Assembly (NCBI RefSeq): GCF_021533215.1
Contig: NZ_JAJNKA010000005.1
Span: 248,001 to 312,000, forward strand
Direction of reading: 5' to 3'
Length of the DNA: 64,000 bases
Source of the DNA: Portibacter lacus
GTDB lineage: Bacteria; Bacteroidota; Bacteroidia; Chitinophagales; Saprospiraceae
Positions 46,604-55,943 of the stretch are shown here, piece by piece. Under the pieces are notes generated by a model. That model saw only the letters and a program-made list of their open reading frames with translations, was not told the origin of the DNA and did not search any database. A program made the translations under genes and the position numbers. Every line of letters begins with the position of its first letter. Within the stretch, counting starts at the first letter, position 1.

Positions 46604-47629
46604 TTATGTTAATCGTTCTAAAAGATGGTTAATTTCCATCGTTGCTAAGTCAATTTTCTTTTCTATTTGGTTAAATAGGAGCATTCTGGACTGCTGTGCA
46701 TCTAGGCTGACAGGTTGCGATAATTTTTTAACTCTCTCAAACCAATTTTTAGTATATGCGATTAGTTTTTCATTACTGGAAAGCATAAAATTAGGGTTAT
46801 TATAAGTTGTAAATACCTGATCGTGCTTTGGAGAATTAATCAGCATGATATTATTCGTATATGATAATTCATTATGATAGAGCAAATAATCTCCAGACTC
46901 TTGATTCACTTCTTTTCCAGGATAAAACTTCTTTCCCTGTTCAGCCATTTTGCATAAATGTCGAATCAATGAACGTATTTTCTCACATAAGATCAGTGAC
47001 TCTTCAGGTTTTTCGAAATATCCGCTGATCAGAAAGTATTTGATTTGGTTCAGAGTATTGGTAATGATATTCTCATTCCACAACTCGATATTCGGAGCTC
47101 TAAAGTAGTGAGTAAGAATCTCATCGACTTCTTGAGCGATAAAATGACTTCCTGAAAAATCATGGATGGAGAACTTTAGATCTTCATAACCTTTCAGATT
47201 CCATAGTGTCTTCGCATGAAGGAACATCTTAAAGTTGGTCAGATCCTTATCTAGAAAGTAATAAAACAAATGGAGTTCACTCGTTGCGTGCCATATCTGA
47301 AGTTCAGGCATGTTAGCCAGATTCACAACGAATTGCTTGATCGGGCTAAGAAAATCGATGAAGGTTTTAACCGTATTTCCGCTCGTCGGTAGATGGAAGT
47401 CCACTGTTAAACGATCTGTGTGAATAAGCGAATCAAAACTAAGATCGAATCGCTTCATTAATATCGCCAGATCATTTATAGACAGAGAAGTACTACCATT
47501 AATACGCTTATAGACGGCCGGTTTACTTAAAGACAAGGCGTCCGCGATTAAATCAACCCAGTTTCCTTGATCACCTACTTGACCTCTGATCTTGGCAAGA
47601 AGGTCTTCCTGGATTTTAAAAGCGTCCAT
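46604..47629 (-). CDS. Helix-turn-helix domain protein of unknown function
   Basis: Protein of 341 residues. Residues 20-70 look like a lambda-repressor-type helix-turn-helix (LIADALSLSKPAVYKRINGSTSLSINDLAILMKRF), so DNA binding is likely. The remaining 270 residues are helical, rich in aromatic and charged residues, and match no family I recognise; they could be a sensor or oligomerisation domain. It lies 35 bp after dapD and 4 bp before the M1 peptidase gene, so it may regulate the peptidase or its own operon, but nothing in the sequence proves this. Confidence 0.7.
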   Translation of the reverse strand: MDAFKIQEDLLAKIRGQVGDQGNWVDLIADALSLSKPAVYKRINGSTSLSINDLAILMKRFDLSFDSLIHTDRLTVDFHLPTSGNTVKTFIDFLSPIKQFVVNLANMPELQIWHATSELHLFYYFLDKDLTNFKMFLHAKTLWNLKGYEDLKFSIHDFSGSHFIAQEVDEILTHYFRAPNIELWNENIITNTLNQIKYFLISGYFEKPEESLILCEKIRSLIRHLCKMAEQGKKFYPGKEVNQESGDYLLYHNELSYTNNIMLINSPKHDQVFTTYNNPNFMLSSNEKLIAYTKNWFERVKKLSQPVSLDAQQSRMLLFNQIEKKIDLATMEINHLLERLT

Positions 47630-47664
47630 CTTTTATAGTTTGGTATGTAAATTTAATATAAATT

Positions 47665-48483
47665 TTATACCGCTACATCATATTCTCTTAAGGCATCATT
47701 TAAGGATACTTTCTTATCGGTAGATGGTTTTCTTTTTCCAATGATAAGTGCACAATTCACATTAAATGGTCCTGCTGGAAACTGTTTAGTATAACTTCCT
47801 GGAATAACGACAGATCTTTCAGGAATTTCTCCTTTTGTTGTTACTGGCTCTGCACCAGTTACATCTATGATATGGGTAGACTTCGTCAATGTTACTCCTG
47901 CTCCGATCACAGATTCTTTTCTAACAATAACGCCTTCTACGATGATACATCTAGAACCGATAAAGCAATTATCTTCGATGATCGTAGGAGTTGCTTGCAA
48001 AGGTTCTAATACTCCACCTAAGCCCACACCACCTGAAAGGTGTACATTCTTACCTACTTGCGCACAAGAACCAACGGTTGCCCATGTATCTACCATGGTA
48101 CCAGAACCTACATGTGCTCCGATATTCACATAACTAGGCATTAAGATAGCACCTGATTCTATAAAACTTCCAAACCTTGCAATTGCATGAGGAACAACTC
48201 TTACACCTTTTTCAGCGAAACCATTTTTCAATGGAATCTTATCATGAAATTCGAAAGGACCTACTTCTATGGTTTCCATTTTTTGAATAGGGAAGTACAT
48301 TACAACTGCCTTTTTCACCCACTCATGAACAATCCACTCACCGTCTACAGGCTCTGCAATCCTGAGTTGGCCTCTGTCTAGTTGTCCAATAATTCCACGA
48401 ATAGCGGCTTGTGTATCTGCATTTCTTAACAATTCCCGGTTATCCCAGGCTTGCAAAATTTTTTCTTTTAAGTCATTAATCAT
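47665..48483 (-). CDS. dapD: 2,3,4,5-tetrahydropyridine-2,6-dicarboxylate N-succinyltransferase
   Basis: Lysine/diaminopimelate pathway enzyme of 272 residues. The left-handed beta-helix made of hexapeptide repeats is visible as SGAILMPSYVNIGAHVGSGT, MVDTWATVGSCAQVGKNVHL and SGGVGLGGVLEPLQATPTII. The C-terminal VVIPGSYTKQFPAGPFNVNCALIIGKR is typical of DapD. The product feeds peptidoglycan and lysine synthesis. It sits between the PAP2-like gene (32 bp) and the HTH gene (35 bp). Confidence 0.96.
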   Translation of the reverse strand: MINDLKEKILQAWDNRELLRNADTQAAIRGIIGQLDRGQLRIAEPVDGEWIVHEWVKKAVVMYFPIQKMETIEVGPFEFHDKIPLKNGFAEKGVRVVPHAIARFGSFIESGAILMPSYVNIGAHVGSGTMVDTWATVGSCAQVGKNVHLSGGVGLGGVLEPLQATPTIIEDNCFIGSRCIIVEGVIVRKESVIGAGVTLTKSTHIIDVTGAEPVTTKGEIPERSVVIPGSYTKQFPAGPFNVNCALIIGKRKPSTDKKVSLNDALREYDVAV

Positions 48484-48515
48484 ATGTCGAAGTATTAAAG
48501 TAAAGAGGTATATTT

Positions 48516-49178
48516 TTAATTGAATAAAAAGCTAAATGCTACTAATTGAGAAACGATTCCGATTAGATATCCGATAAAGACTTCATTTAAACTATGTGCC
48601 TTTAATATTAATCTTGTTGTACCCACAAGCCCAGCGATAAAGAGGCTGAGAAAAATTAGAACATCTGTGCTTACATTATAACTTCCCAGAGAACCCAAAT
48701 TTACAAGAAAGCTCTCATAGCTGAAATTATATTTGATAAGTAGAATGCCCACAAACAGTCCACCGACACCAGTTGTATGAAGACTAACCTTCGTAAACAA
48801 ACTAAAAAAGAATGTTAGAAATAAACCAATTGTGGAGCCTAGAACAAAAATGCTGAATACTAAAGGAATGGTTGTGTTCTGATATATATTGATAAAAAGC
48901 CAAAGGTAAAAACCACCAGTAATAATAAGTGGGATGATTCTTTCTGTTCGCTCTTTTAAATGAATAGAATTCACAAAACCCATAGCCCGCATGAGTAACA
49001 CCGTGATTCCTGGCATAACTACAGTCAACATTACCACATAAATCATCAAGATACCTATCGCTTTTTCATTTTGAATGGAGAATAAATAAGGATTTATTAC
49101 CAACAAGATCAACAGCAAATACGAAATGATGACTAATGGATGGAAAATGAATGATATAGATTGTGCAATATATTTCAT
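48516..49178 (-). CDS. PAP2-like membrane protein with degenerate phosphatase motifs
   Basis: Integral membrane protein of 220 residues with about six helices. Two segments recall the PAP2 (type 2 phosphatidic acid phosphatase) fold: KVSLHTTGVGGLFVGI in place of the PSGHT motif, and RLILKAHSLNEVFIGYLIG in place of SRxxxxxHxxxDVxxG. His residues are kept in both, but the first motif lacks PSG and the Asp of the second is Glu/Val. It may be a catalytically altered or inactive relative. It overlaps no gene but follows the OmpA-family gene by 16 bp. Confidence 0.6.
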   Translation of the reverse strand: MKYIAQSISFIFHPLVIISYLLLILLVINPYLFSIQNEKAIGILMIYVVMLTVVMPGITVLLMRAMGFVNSIHLKERTERIIPLIITGGFYLWLFINIYQNTTIPLVFSIFVLGSTIGLFLTFFFSLFTKVSLHTTGVGGLFVGILLIKYNFSYESFLVNLGSLGSYNVSTDVLIFLSLFIAGLVGTTRLILKAHSLNEVFIGYLIGIVSQLVAFSFLFN

Positions 49179-49194
49179 AAGCGTGCAAAGATAA

Positions 49195-50844
49195 TTATTC
49201 TGCTATAACTTGTATTTCTACTCGTCTATTTCGCTGTCTTTCGTTTTCGGTTGCGTTTTCATTCAGCGGAAATTGGTCTCCGAAGCCGACTGTTTCTATC
49301 CTTACCGCTTTAATTCCTTTCTGGACTAGGTAGTTTTTTATTGCTTTCGCTCGATTCTCAGATAATTCTACAAGTAGCTGTTTATCACCTACATTATCCG
49401 AATGTCCTTCCACTCTAATATACAGGGAAGGCACATCTTTCAGGACTTGTACTAATTTCCCGAGCTCCACGAAAGATTCTGGAAGTACTTCCGCTTCCGA
49501 TCGTTCGAAATATATATTTCTAAGCGTAATTTTTCTTTTTTTACCAAATGGATACGGCAGCTCAACGACTTTACCTGGATCCATTTCGGCGCGTCGAACA
49601 TATAGATTTAAGTTGTACTTGGTCACTTCATCGCTCACTAATTCGAAAGGATCTATCACTACTTCATCCCCGATATAACCTCGCTTGATAACCTTGAATT
49701 TGATTAATTCGTTTTCTGTCAATGTTACCTCGTATTTTCCATTATAAGTTCTGAAAAAACCATCGAATCCCATGACATGAGCTTTTCCCCAATAGATTTC
49801 TCCTCGCACAGGCTCATTCGTTTCAGCATCTATTATGGTTATAGATATCGTAAGTGGTTTTTCTAAGTCCTTAGGAGCGGTTAGGTGATATCTGAAAATA
49901 TCACTGGAACCATCTCTTTTAGACGAAAAGTAGATGTAGTCTTCCGTTGCATCTAGATAAGGCTGTGATTCATCGAACTCGGTATTAATAGGAACGGGCA
50001 ATAACCTTGGCTCTGACCAGTTTCTGTATGTGTAGTCCAGCCGATCTGAAACATATATATCCATTCCTCCTTGACTTCCAGGTCTATTAGAAGCAAAGTA
50101 TAATCGCTTTTTATCCTTAGAAAGGAAAGGGGCTGTTTCTCTAAAAATAGTATTAATAGGGCTATTTACGGGTTCTGGACGACTCCATACATTAGGTTTT
50201 ACACGAATAGAAATATAGATGTCCGATTCACCTTTACTGTCCGGTCTTTCCATTGCGATAAACAGTTGTTCAGCATCTGGACTCATGGTCATGCTCACAT
50301 CATTCCCTAGATTGTTAAAGTCGAAAACCTCCATTGGCACTGGAAAACCAAATCCACCATTTTCAAGAATTTCGACACTCGAAAACCCTTTTTCAATACC
50401 TCCATCTTCATCGAATTTATTTAAAACAACTAATGCATTATTCAGTTCGAAGTTGGCTAAGACACTGTTCGGATAGGCATTATTTAATGGGTATCCTGGG
50501 TGGATGACACCTCTAAACTCATTCTCATATAATCGAGCATAATAGATATCTTGGTTGAAAGTGGAGGATTCTGGATCTTCTACTTCATCACCAGAAATCT
50601 GAGAGAAGATGCGCTGAAGCCTAGATTTTAAAGTGGTTTTTTCAATTTTCTTTCTAGAAATGACATTTACAAAATCTGGATCTCCAGTTCTCGTAAAGTA
50701 TAACCGAGTATTATCTACACTTAAGACAGGACCTACTTCATCATACTTAGGCGTGTTAACACTGGTGTTCAGTTTTTCCAATTGCTTTTGAGCAAAAAGA
50801 GGAATGAACATCCCAATAAATAATACGGTTAAAAATATTTTCAT
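49195..50844 (-). CDS. OmpA family protein with PD40 propeller and CRD-like domain (PorE-like without TPR)
   Basis: Exported protein of 549 residues. I choose the ATG at 50844, which gives a clean signal peptide (MKIFLTVLFIGMFIPLFAQ); a TTG at 50868 would add eight residues. PD40-type blades follow: VLSVDNTRLYFTRTG, SMTMSPDAEQLFIAMER, PFLSKDKKRLYFASNRPGSQ and PYLDATEDYIYFSSKRDGSS. A carboxypeptidase-regulatory-like segment comes next (ITIIDAETNEPVRGEIYWGK), then a C-terminal OmpA peptidoglycan-binding domain (IRVEGHSDNVGDKQLLVELS; RRVEIQVI). It would link the outer membrane to peptidoglycan. The order matches PorE of the T9SS except that the N-terminal TPR part is missing. It is probably the first gene of the run ending at 44002. 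Confidence 0.88.
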   Translation of the reverse strand: MKIFLTVLFIGMFIPLFAQKQLEKLNTSVNTPKYDEVGPVLSVDNTRLYFTRTGDPDFVNVISRKKIEKTTLKSRLQRIFSQISGDEVEDPESSTFNQDIYYARLYENEFRGVIHPGYPLNNAYPNSVLANFELNNALVVLNKFDEDGGIEKGFSSVEILENGGFGFPVPMEVFDFNNLGNDVSMTMSPDAEQLFIAMERPDSKGESDIYISIRVKPNVWSRPEPVNSPINTIFRETAPFLSKDKKRLYFASNRPGSQGGMDIYVSDRLDYTYRNWSEPRLLPVPINTEFDESQPYLDATEDYIYFSSKRDGSSDIFRYHLTAPKDLEKPLTISITIIDAETNEPVRGEIYWGKAHVMGFDGFFRTYNGKYEVTLTENELIKFKVIKRGYIGDEVVIDPFELVSDEVTKYNLNLYVRRAEMDPGKVVELPYPFGKKRKITLRNIYFERSEAEVLPESFVELGKLVQVLKDVPSLYIRVEGHSDNVGDKQLLVELSENRAKAIKNYLVQKGIKAVRIETVGFGDQFPLNENATENERQRNRRVEIQVIAE

Positions 50845-51004
50845 GTTTTCAGACCAAAAATCACACAAATATCATCTTTATTTAAAAGGATACAGAAGTT
50901 TTCGAAGGAGAATTATATTTTTTTTAACCAAAAAATAGAATTATTACTTCACTATTACTGTTTAGCATAAATAAATACCACCATTTTTACGTTTAACAAA
51001 GAAC

Positions 51005-51616
51005 ATGCATAAATATAGAATCAACATATTATTTTTTATCCTTTTGATTTTCTTTCAGGTCAATGCTCAAAGTGGGACCTCTGAGAAGAAGGTGACCATC
51101 GATGGCCAAGTAATGACCGCGCTTATTACAGATGGGGATACCTTAATAATGGCAGACTTAGAAGATATTAGTATTACTTCGCCAAGAAGTTTCGAAAGTG
51201 CTGAGGATTACAGAAGATATTTATACTATAGGAAATGTGCGAACAAGGTTTATCCATATGCCCGCGAAGCCATTAAAATATTTAGAGAAATGGAAGTGGC
51301 TACCGCTAATCTAAATAAAAGAAAACGGAAGAAGCATGTTCGAAAGTTACAGAAGGAACTCAAAGAAGAGTTTTCAGATCCATTGAAAAAACTAACAAGA
51401 ATTCAAGGTTCTATCTTGGTTAAAATGATAGAAAGAGAATTAGATCAGCCGATGCATAGTTTGTTAAAGGAACTAAAAGGAGGCTTTTCGGCTGGATATT
51501 GGAATCAGATTAGTAAGATTTATGGATATGATCTGAAAAGAGGTTATGTAGTGGGAGATGATAAAATCATGGATGCTTTACTACAAGATTTTGATATTTC
51601 TTACTCATTCAAATAG
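51005..51616 (+). CDS. DUF4294 family exported protein
   Basis: Protein of 203 residues with a signal peptide (about 1-21, ..QVNAQ). The core KCANKVYPYAREAIKIFREM and the charged region KRKRKKHVRKLQKELKEEF, followed by a helical C-terminus (GSILVKMIERELDQPMHSLL; SAGYWNQISKIYGYDLKRGY), match DUF4294, a Bacteroidota family of unknown function. It is 30 bp upstream of the mevalonate-pathway gene on the same strand. Confidence 0.85.
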   Translation: MHKYRINILFFILLIFFQVNAQSGTSEKKVTIDGQVMTALITDGDTLIMADLEDISITSPRSFESAEDYRRYLYYRKCANKVYPYAREAIKIFREMEVATANLNKRKRKKHVRKLQKELKEEFSDPLKKLTRIQGSILVKMIERELDQPMHSLLKELKGGFSAGYWNQISKIYGYDLKRGYVVGDDKIMDALLQDFDISYSFK

Positions 51617-51646
51617 ACCTTAACGATTTTCCATTAATTTTGTCTT

Positions 51647-52732
51647 ATGGAGAATTACAATCAATTAAGACTAGGAACGACAGATAAAGTTAAAGGAAAG
51701 GTTACGTGGAGTAGTCCTTCGAATCTAGCTATTATCAAATATTGGGGTAAGCACGGTATTCAACTGCCCAATAATCCATCTATCAGCTTCACGCTTACGA
51801 ATGCAGTTTCTAAGACGACTGTCGAGTATTCTGCAAGAGAGACTTACGATGGTTCTATCGATGTTAATTTTATATTTGATGGCTTTGAGAATGATGCTTT
51901 TAAAGATAGAATAAAGAAATACTTAAATTCTATCAAAGCATATGTGCCTTTCGTGGAACAATTACATTTTAACATAACCAGTGAAAACACTTTTCCTCAC
52001 TCTTCAGGAATTGCATCATCCGCTTCAGCCATGAGTGCCATTGCTCTAAGCATCTGTTCTATAGAAGATGAATTATTCAAGAGCTTAAGTGATATCAATG
52101 ATTTCGAGCGCAAAGCTTCTATGCTTGCTAGATTAGGAAGCGGAAGTGCAAGTAGATCTATTTTTGATAGTTGGGCATTATGGGGAAAAACGGGGGATGT
52201 AGAAGGCTCATCTGATGAATATGCCATCGGAATGAAAGATCATGTTCATCCTATATTTCATAATTTGCACGATGATATTTGTATACTAAGTGCAGATGAA
52301 AAATCAGTTTCTTCTTCAGCGGGACACGCTTTAATGGATACGAATCCATATGCACCTACAAGGTACGATGAGGCGAAAAGACAACTATTCTATCTACTAG
52401 AAGCGTTAAAGCAAGGAAATTTCGAAAGGTTCGGAGCAATAGCAGAGCAAGAAGCAATGAGCCTTCATGCCTTAATGATGGTTTCGAATCCGTCCTATAT
52501 ACTCATGGTCCCTAATACACTTGCTGTCATTAAGAAGATCAGAGATTTTAGAAAAGAGAGCGGTCTTCCCGTTTACTTTAGTTTAGATGCTGGTCCTAAC
52601 ATCCATTTGTTATATCCAGATCATATTGCAGACCAATTAATTGACTTTATCGAAAACGAAATACGTCCATTATGTGTTAATGGTATAATTATCAGTGATA
52701 AAGTAGGACCTGGTCCTGAACAATTAGACTAA
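51647..52732 (+). CDS. mvaD: Diphosphomevalonate decarboxylase
   Basis: GHMP-superfamily enzyme that converts mevalonate diphosphate to isopentenyl diphosphate, 361 residues. WSSPSNLAIIKYWGKHG with PNNPSISFTL at the N-terminus, the phosphate-binding FPHSSGIASSASAMSAIALS and RLGSGSASRSIFDSWALW with the catalytic Asp/Arg region are diagnostic. Its presence points to isoprenoid synthesis by the mevalonate route. It lies between DUF4294 and a rhodanese gene (4 bp). A -7-like TAATTTTG (51635-51642) ends 4 bp before the ATG. Confidence 0.94.
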   Translation: MENYNQLRLGTTDKVKGKVTWSSPSNLAIIKYWGKHGIQLPNNPSISFTLTNAVSKTTVEYSARETYDGSIDVNFIFDGFENDAFKDRIKKYLNSIKAYVPFVEQLHFNITSENTFPHSSGIASSASAMSAIALSICSIEDELFKSLSDINDFERKASMLARLGSGSASRSIFDSWALWGKTGDVEGSSDEYAIGMKDHVHPIFHNLHDDICILSADEKSVSSSAGHALMDTNPYAPTRYDEAKRQLFYLLEALKQGNFERFGAIAEQEAMSLHALMMVSNPSYILMVPNTLAVIKKIRDFRKESGLPVYFSLDAGPNIHLLYPDHIADQLIDFIENEIRPLCVNGIIISDKVGPGPEQLD

Positions 52733-52736
52733 TTTA

Positions 52737-53267
52737 ATGAGAAAAGTAAGCTATATTTTATATTTATTAATTTTTCAATCATGCTTCCTGTCCGCACAAC
52801 AGGAAAAAGGAACCGATATAGAATTGTCGAGTAAGAAGTATAAGAAGATGATCGATCGAACGATCGGTTTTACGATTCCTTTATTGAGTGTAGAAGAGCT
52901 TCATGAAAACATGGATGATTATGTTATCCTGGATGCTAGAGAAATGAAAGAGTATAAGGTCAGTCACCTTCCTAAAGCCATCTATGTTGGTTATGATGAT
53001 CCAGAATTAGGACTGATCCAATCCATTGACAAAGATAAAAAACTTCTTTTTTACTGCTCAATAGGCTATCGAAGCGAGAAAATAGGAGAACGGGCGAAAG
53101 AAATGGGATTTACAGAGGTTTATAATTTATATGGGTCAATTTTCGAATGGGCCAATAAGGGGTATGAACTAGAAGATTCCAGTAAAGCAGAAACCAATCA
53201 AATACACGGATATAACTGGTTATGGGGAAGATGGATTACGAATGAAGCGTATGAGAAGGTGTATTGA
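52737..53267 (+). CDS. Exported rhodanese-like domain protein
   Basis: Protein of 176 residues with a hydrophobic N-terminal signal (..QSCFLSAQQ). The rhodanese domain spans about 48-156: YVILDAREMKEYKVSHLPKA and the active-site loop FYCSIGYRSEKIG with Cys107. It may move sulfane sulfur or serve as a redox/persulfide protein in the periplasm. It starts 4 bp after the diphosphomevalonate decarboxylase stop, so the two are co-transcribed, though a functional link is not obvious. Confidence 0.88.
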   Translation: MRKVSYILYLLIFQSCFLSAQQEKGTDIELSSKKYKKMIDRTIGFTIPLLSVEELHENMDDYVILDAREMKEYKVSHLPKAIYVGYDDPELGLIQSIDKDKKLLFYCSIGYRSEKIGERAKEMGFTEVYNLYGSIFEWANKGYELEDSSKAETNQIHGYNWLWGRWITNEAYEKVY

Positions 53268-53378
53268 TTTTCTAGGTCAATTTTTTTAAGTAAGACTTCA
53301 TTATTATAATTGCTCTTAGTAAGGAGTTATAATAAATTATTGCTTTTAGGGTTATATATATAGCTTAATAAAGGCAGT

Positions 53379-54580
53379 ATGTCAAGACTATTAACCGCAG
53401 TATCATTCCTCATTTTCTTACATTGTCACTATTCTTCATTTGGACAATTTTACAACATAGATGAAGGATACCTCACATACAAGTTGAATAATGCTCGCAT
53501 AGGCAATTCAATGATTTCTTCAGCTCCATTTCTAAGACATTCCATGGATGCAAGGTCTGGTGGATTAGGAAATGCAGGAATAGCTTCCTCTCCCGATGCT
53601 AATGCTATGTATTTCAATGCTTCTAAGCTAGCATCCGTGGATTCAACTTTGGGATAGAAGTGAATTTTGCGCCTATGACTTTAGGAGCAGAAACAGGAGA
53701 TGGTTTTATCACTTCCATTGCTGCATTCAAGAAATTAGGAGGTAAAAACACGCTGGGTATAGAGGCGAAACATTCTGCATCAGGAAAAATAAGTCAAGAC
53801 TTACTTTCAGCAAGGTATTTTCTAGGAAAGAATGCTGCAAGGGAATCTTTACTCTCCATCGGCATAGTGAGAAAGTGGACTTATCGTTTTGCGAGTGCTA
53901 TAGCTCTCAAGTATATTTATTCTAATATCGGATACACCACGGATGAGGATGAAAGTTTACGGGTAACACCAGGACAAGGCATCGCAGGAGATCTATCCTT
54001 TAGCTTTATCCAACCTATAGAAATGGGAGGTATCTCATCGAACTTAATGTTAGGGCTAGCAGTAACAAACCTAGGACCAAGAGTGGTTTATTCTTCGAAT
54101 TCCAAGAAAGAGTTTCTCCCTGCTAATATTGGCTTGGGTGTTGGCTGGGCATTCGAATACAATGAAAGCAGTTCTATTTCATTATTAGCTGATGCAAACA
54201 AATTATTAGTCCCTTCTCCGAATGATTTCTATGACACTTGTGATGGACTTTTATGTTCTCATAAAGTCGAAAACAACTTCTTAAAAGCGGCTTGGCGATC
54301 ATTCTATGATGCAGATGGTGGGTTTTCTGAGGAATTGGCAGAGATTTATTATTCTTTCGGAGTAGAATATGAATATCAAGAAAAGTGGTTCTTAAGAAGT
54401 GGTTATCTCTATGAACATGCAGATAGAGGAAATCGGAAAATCTTATGTTTGGGAATAGGTTATGGATTTCGGAATGTGGTTACAGACCTCTCTTTTCAGA
54501 TTCCGATTATAGAACAAGAAGTTAATGATAATCAATTCAGGTTTTCGATTGGTTATAGATGGGAGAAATCTAAAGGATAA
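53379..54580 (+). pseudogene. Frameshifted PorV-like type IX secretion outer membrane protein
   Basis: The two halves of one gene are in different frames. The first (53379-53657) has a signal peptide and ISSAPFLRHSMDARSGGLGN then AGIASSPDANAMYFNASKLA, the PorV/PorQ start. It ends at TAG 53655. The second frame (open from 53627, through 54580) continues with GIEVNFAPMTLGAETGDGF and a beta-barrel ending RFSIGYRWEKSKG. One extra T in the TTT at 53648-53650 would join them as VDSTFGIEVNFAP, giving about 400 residues, the usual PorV length. PorV shuttles T9SS cargo to the PorU sortase. Either a real one-base deletion or a sequencing error; no classic slippery heptamer is present. Confidence 0.82.
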
Positions 54581-54606
54581 AAGATAATTCTTGTAATCAT
54601 CCCCAT

Positions 54607-54640
54607 AATAAAAAAGCCCTCGATCATAAGATCAAGGGCT
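54607..54640 (-). terminator. Rho-independent terminator of the ompH genes
   Basis: AGCCCT..AGGGCT with an inner GATC/GATC stem and an ATAA loop (54615-54640), one C-A mismatch, followed on the minus strand by TTTTTTATT. It lies 33 bp after the ompH stop and 27 bp after the convergent plus-strand stop, and may serve both directions. Confidence 0.8.
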
Positions 54641-54672
54641 AGTTTCTATTTGTTCTCTAAAAGGTTAGAATT

Positions 54673-55176
54673 TTACAATCCCAATTTAGCTTTTACTTTA
54701 TCAGAAACGTCCGTTGTTTCGTCTGCGTATAAAACAAACCCAACACTTCCATCAAAGATATATGTATATCCGTCTTCTTTAGCTACATCTTGTATAGCTT
54801 GTGTAATCTTATCCATGATTGGTTTCATAAGCGTATTTTGCTTTTCAACGATCTGTTGTTGGCTAGTCTGCTCATATTGACCAAGCTGTAATTCTTCTTC
54901 TTTTAATTTCTTAGCTTCTTCTTCAAGTTGCTTAGGAGAAATTTCTCCTTGATCTTGTTTTCTCTGTAAATCTTGGTACTTAGTCTGTAGCGAGGTAATC
55001 ATTTGCTGATATTTCTTCTGCAATTGAGTACCGAATGTTTCGATGTTTGCTGAAGCTTCTTTTACTTCCGGTAACATCTGGATAATTTCCTGAGAATTCA
55101 CGATTCCGAATTTTTGTGCATTTGCAAAAAATCCAGCAAACATGAATACTATTCCGAGTATGATAGTCTTTTTCAT
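54673..55176 (-). CDS. OmpH/Skp family periplasmic chaperone (second copy)
   Basis: Periplasmic chaperone of 167 residues for outer membrane proteins. It has a signal peptide (..GFFANAQ), then KFGIVNSQEIIQMLPEVKEA, a long coiled-coil arm (about 45-110: QKKYQQMITSLQTKYQDLQR), and the closing EDGYTYIFDGSVGFVLYADE typical of OmpH. It is a tandem duplicate of the next gene (48 bp apart), and a -7 box at 55212-55219 suggests its own promoter. Confidence 0.92.
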   Translation of the reverse strand: MKKTIILGIVFMFAGFFANAQKFGIVNSQEIIQMLPEVKEASANIETFGTQLQKKYQQMITSLQTKYQDLQRKQDQGEISPKQLEEEAKKLKEEELQLGQYEQTSQQQIVEKQNTLMKPIMDKITQAIQDVAKEDGYTYIFDGSVGFVLYADETTDVSDKVKAKLGL

Positions 55177-55211
55177 ATCTAAATTTGTTATTTGTATTTT
55201 ATTTTAGGCTG

Positions 55212-55219
55212 CAAAAATA
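55212..55219 (-). promoter_or_regulatory. Candidate -7 box for the downstream ompH gene
   Basis: Minus strand TATTTTTG fits TAnnTTTG, 35 bp before the ATG at 55176. The same 8 bases occur upstream of the paralogue at 55776-55783. Confidence 0.4.
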
Positions 55220-55224
55220 TAATT

Positions 55225-55740
55225 TTATTTTAAACCAAGCTTTCTTTTCACTTCTCCAGTTTTATCATATTCATCACTAGTGAACAAAATGCCAGCAGAA
55301 CCAGCCTTGTCGAAGATAATATCATACCCTCTATCGGTCGCATATTCTTCTATTGTGGAGTATACTTTCTCCTGAATTGGCTGAACTAGCTCTTGTCTTT
55401 TCTTAAATAAGTCTCCATCAGGTCCGAATCTTTGCTTCTGCATTTCTCGTACCGTTTTTTCAGCTTCCATGATTTCGTTTTCTTTTTCTGCTTTCGCATC
55501 TTCACTTAGCAATACTTGTTCAGCTTGGTATTTATTATACAAGCTTTTGATCTTATCGTATTCTACTCCTATTTCCTGTCTCCATGCAGATGCAATTTTA
55601 TCAACTTCTTGCTGAGCGACTTTATAATCTGACATTTCTTCTAAGATGGAACTAACATCTATTATCGCGATCCGTTGTGCATTCATGGTCATGGTCATGG
55701 TAAAAACCAATCCTGCTAATATTAATATTCTCTTCATCAT
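55225..55740 (-). CDS. OmpH/Skp family periplasmic chaperone (first copy)
   Basis: Protein of 171 residues with signal peptide (..MTMTMNAQ), RIAIIDVSSILEEMSDYKVA, a coiled-coil arm (about 45-115) and a C-terminal block TDRGYDIIFDKAGSAGILFT, the OmpH/Skp plan. It would hold unfolded outer membrane proteins in the periplasm, complementing the SusC, OmpA and PorV-type proteins in this region. Paralogue of the gene at 54673. In many relatives such genes follow bamA, but here they stand alone. Confidence 0.92.
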   Translation of the reverse strand: MMKRILILAGLVFTMTMTMNAQRIAIIDVSSILEEMSDYKVAQQEVDKIASAWRQEIGVEYDKIKSLYNKYQAEQVLLSEDAKAEKENEIMEAEKTVREMQKQRFGPDGDLFKKRQELVQPIQEKVYSTIEEYATDRGYDIIFDKAGSAGILFTSDEYDKTGEVKRKLGLK

Positions 55741-55775
55741 AACTAATTGTTTTTCTATTTTGAAAATGAGCGTTG

Positions 55776-55783
55776 CAAAAATA
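55776..55783 (-). promoter_or_regulatory. Candidate -7 box for the first ompH gene
   Basis: Minus strand TATTTTTG fits TAnnTTTG, 35 bp before the ATG at 55740. No TTG at the exact -33 spacing is seen. Confidence 0.4.
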
Positions 55784-55943
55784 CAATTTTCTCACTCTTG
55801 TACCTTAAAGACTTTTTACCTATCTAAAAGTTTCCTTTTTATCAAATTGTTAAAAAGCAGCTCAAATTCTAAATACCTGTTAATTAACGATTTATAATTT
55901 ATATTGCGAAGTTAGAAAGATAAATTTAACGATAGTTTAACGC

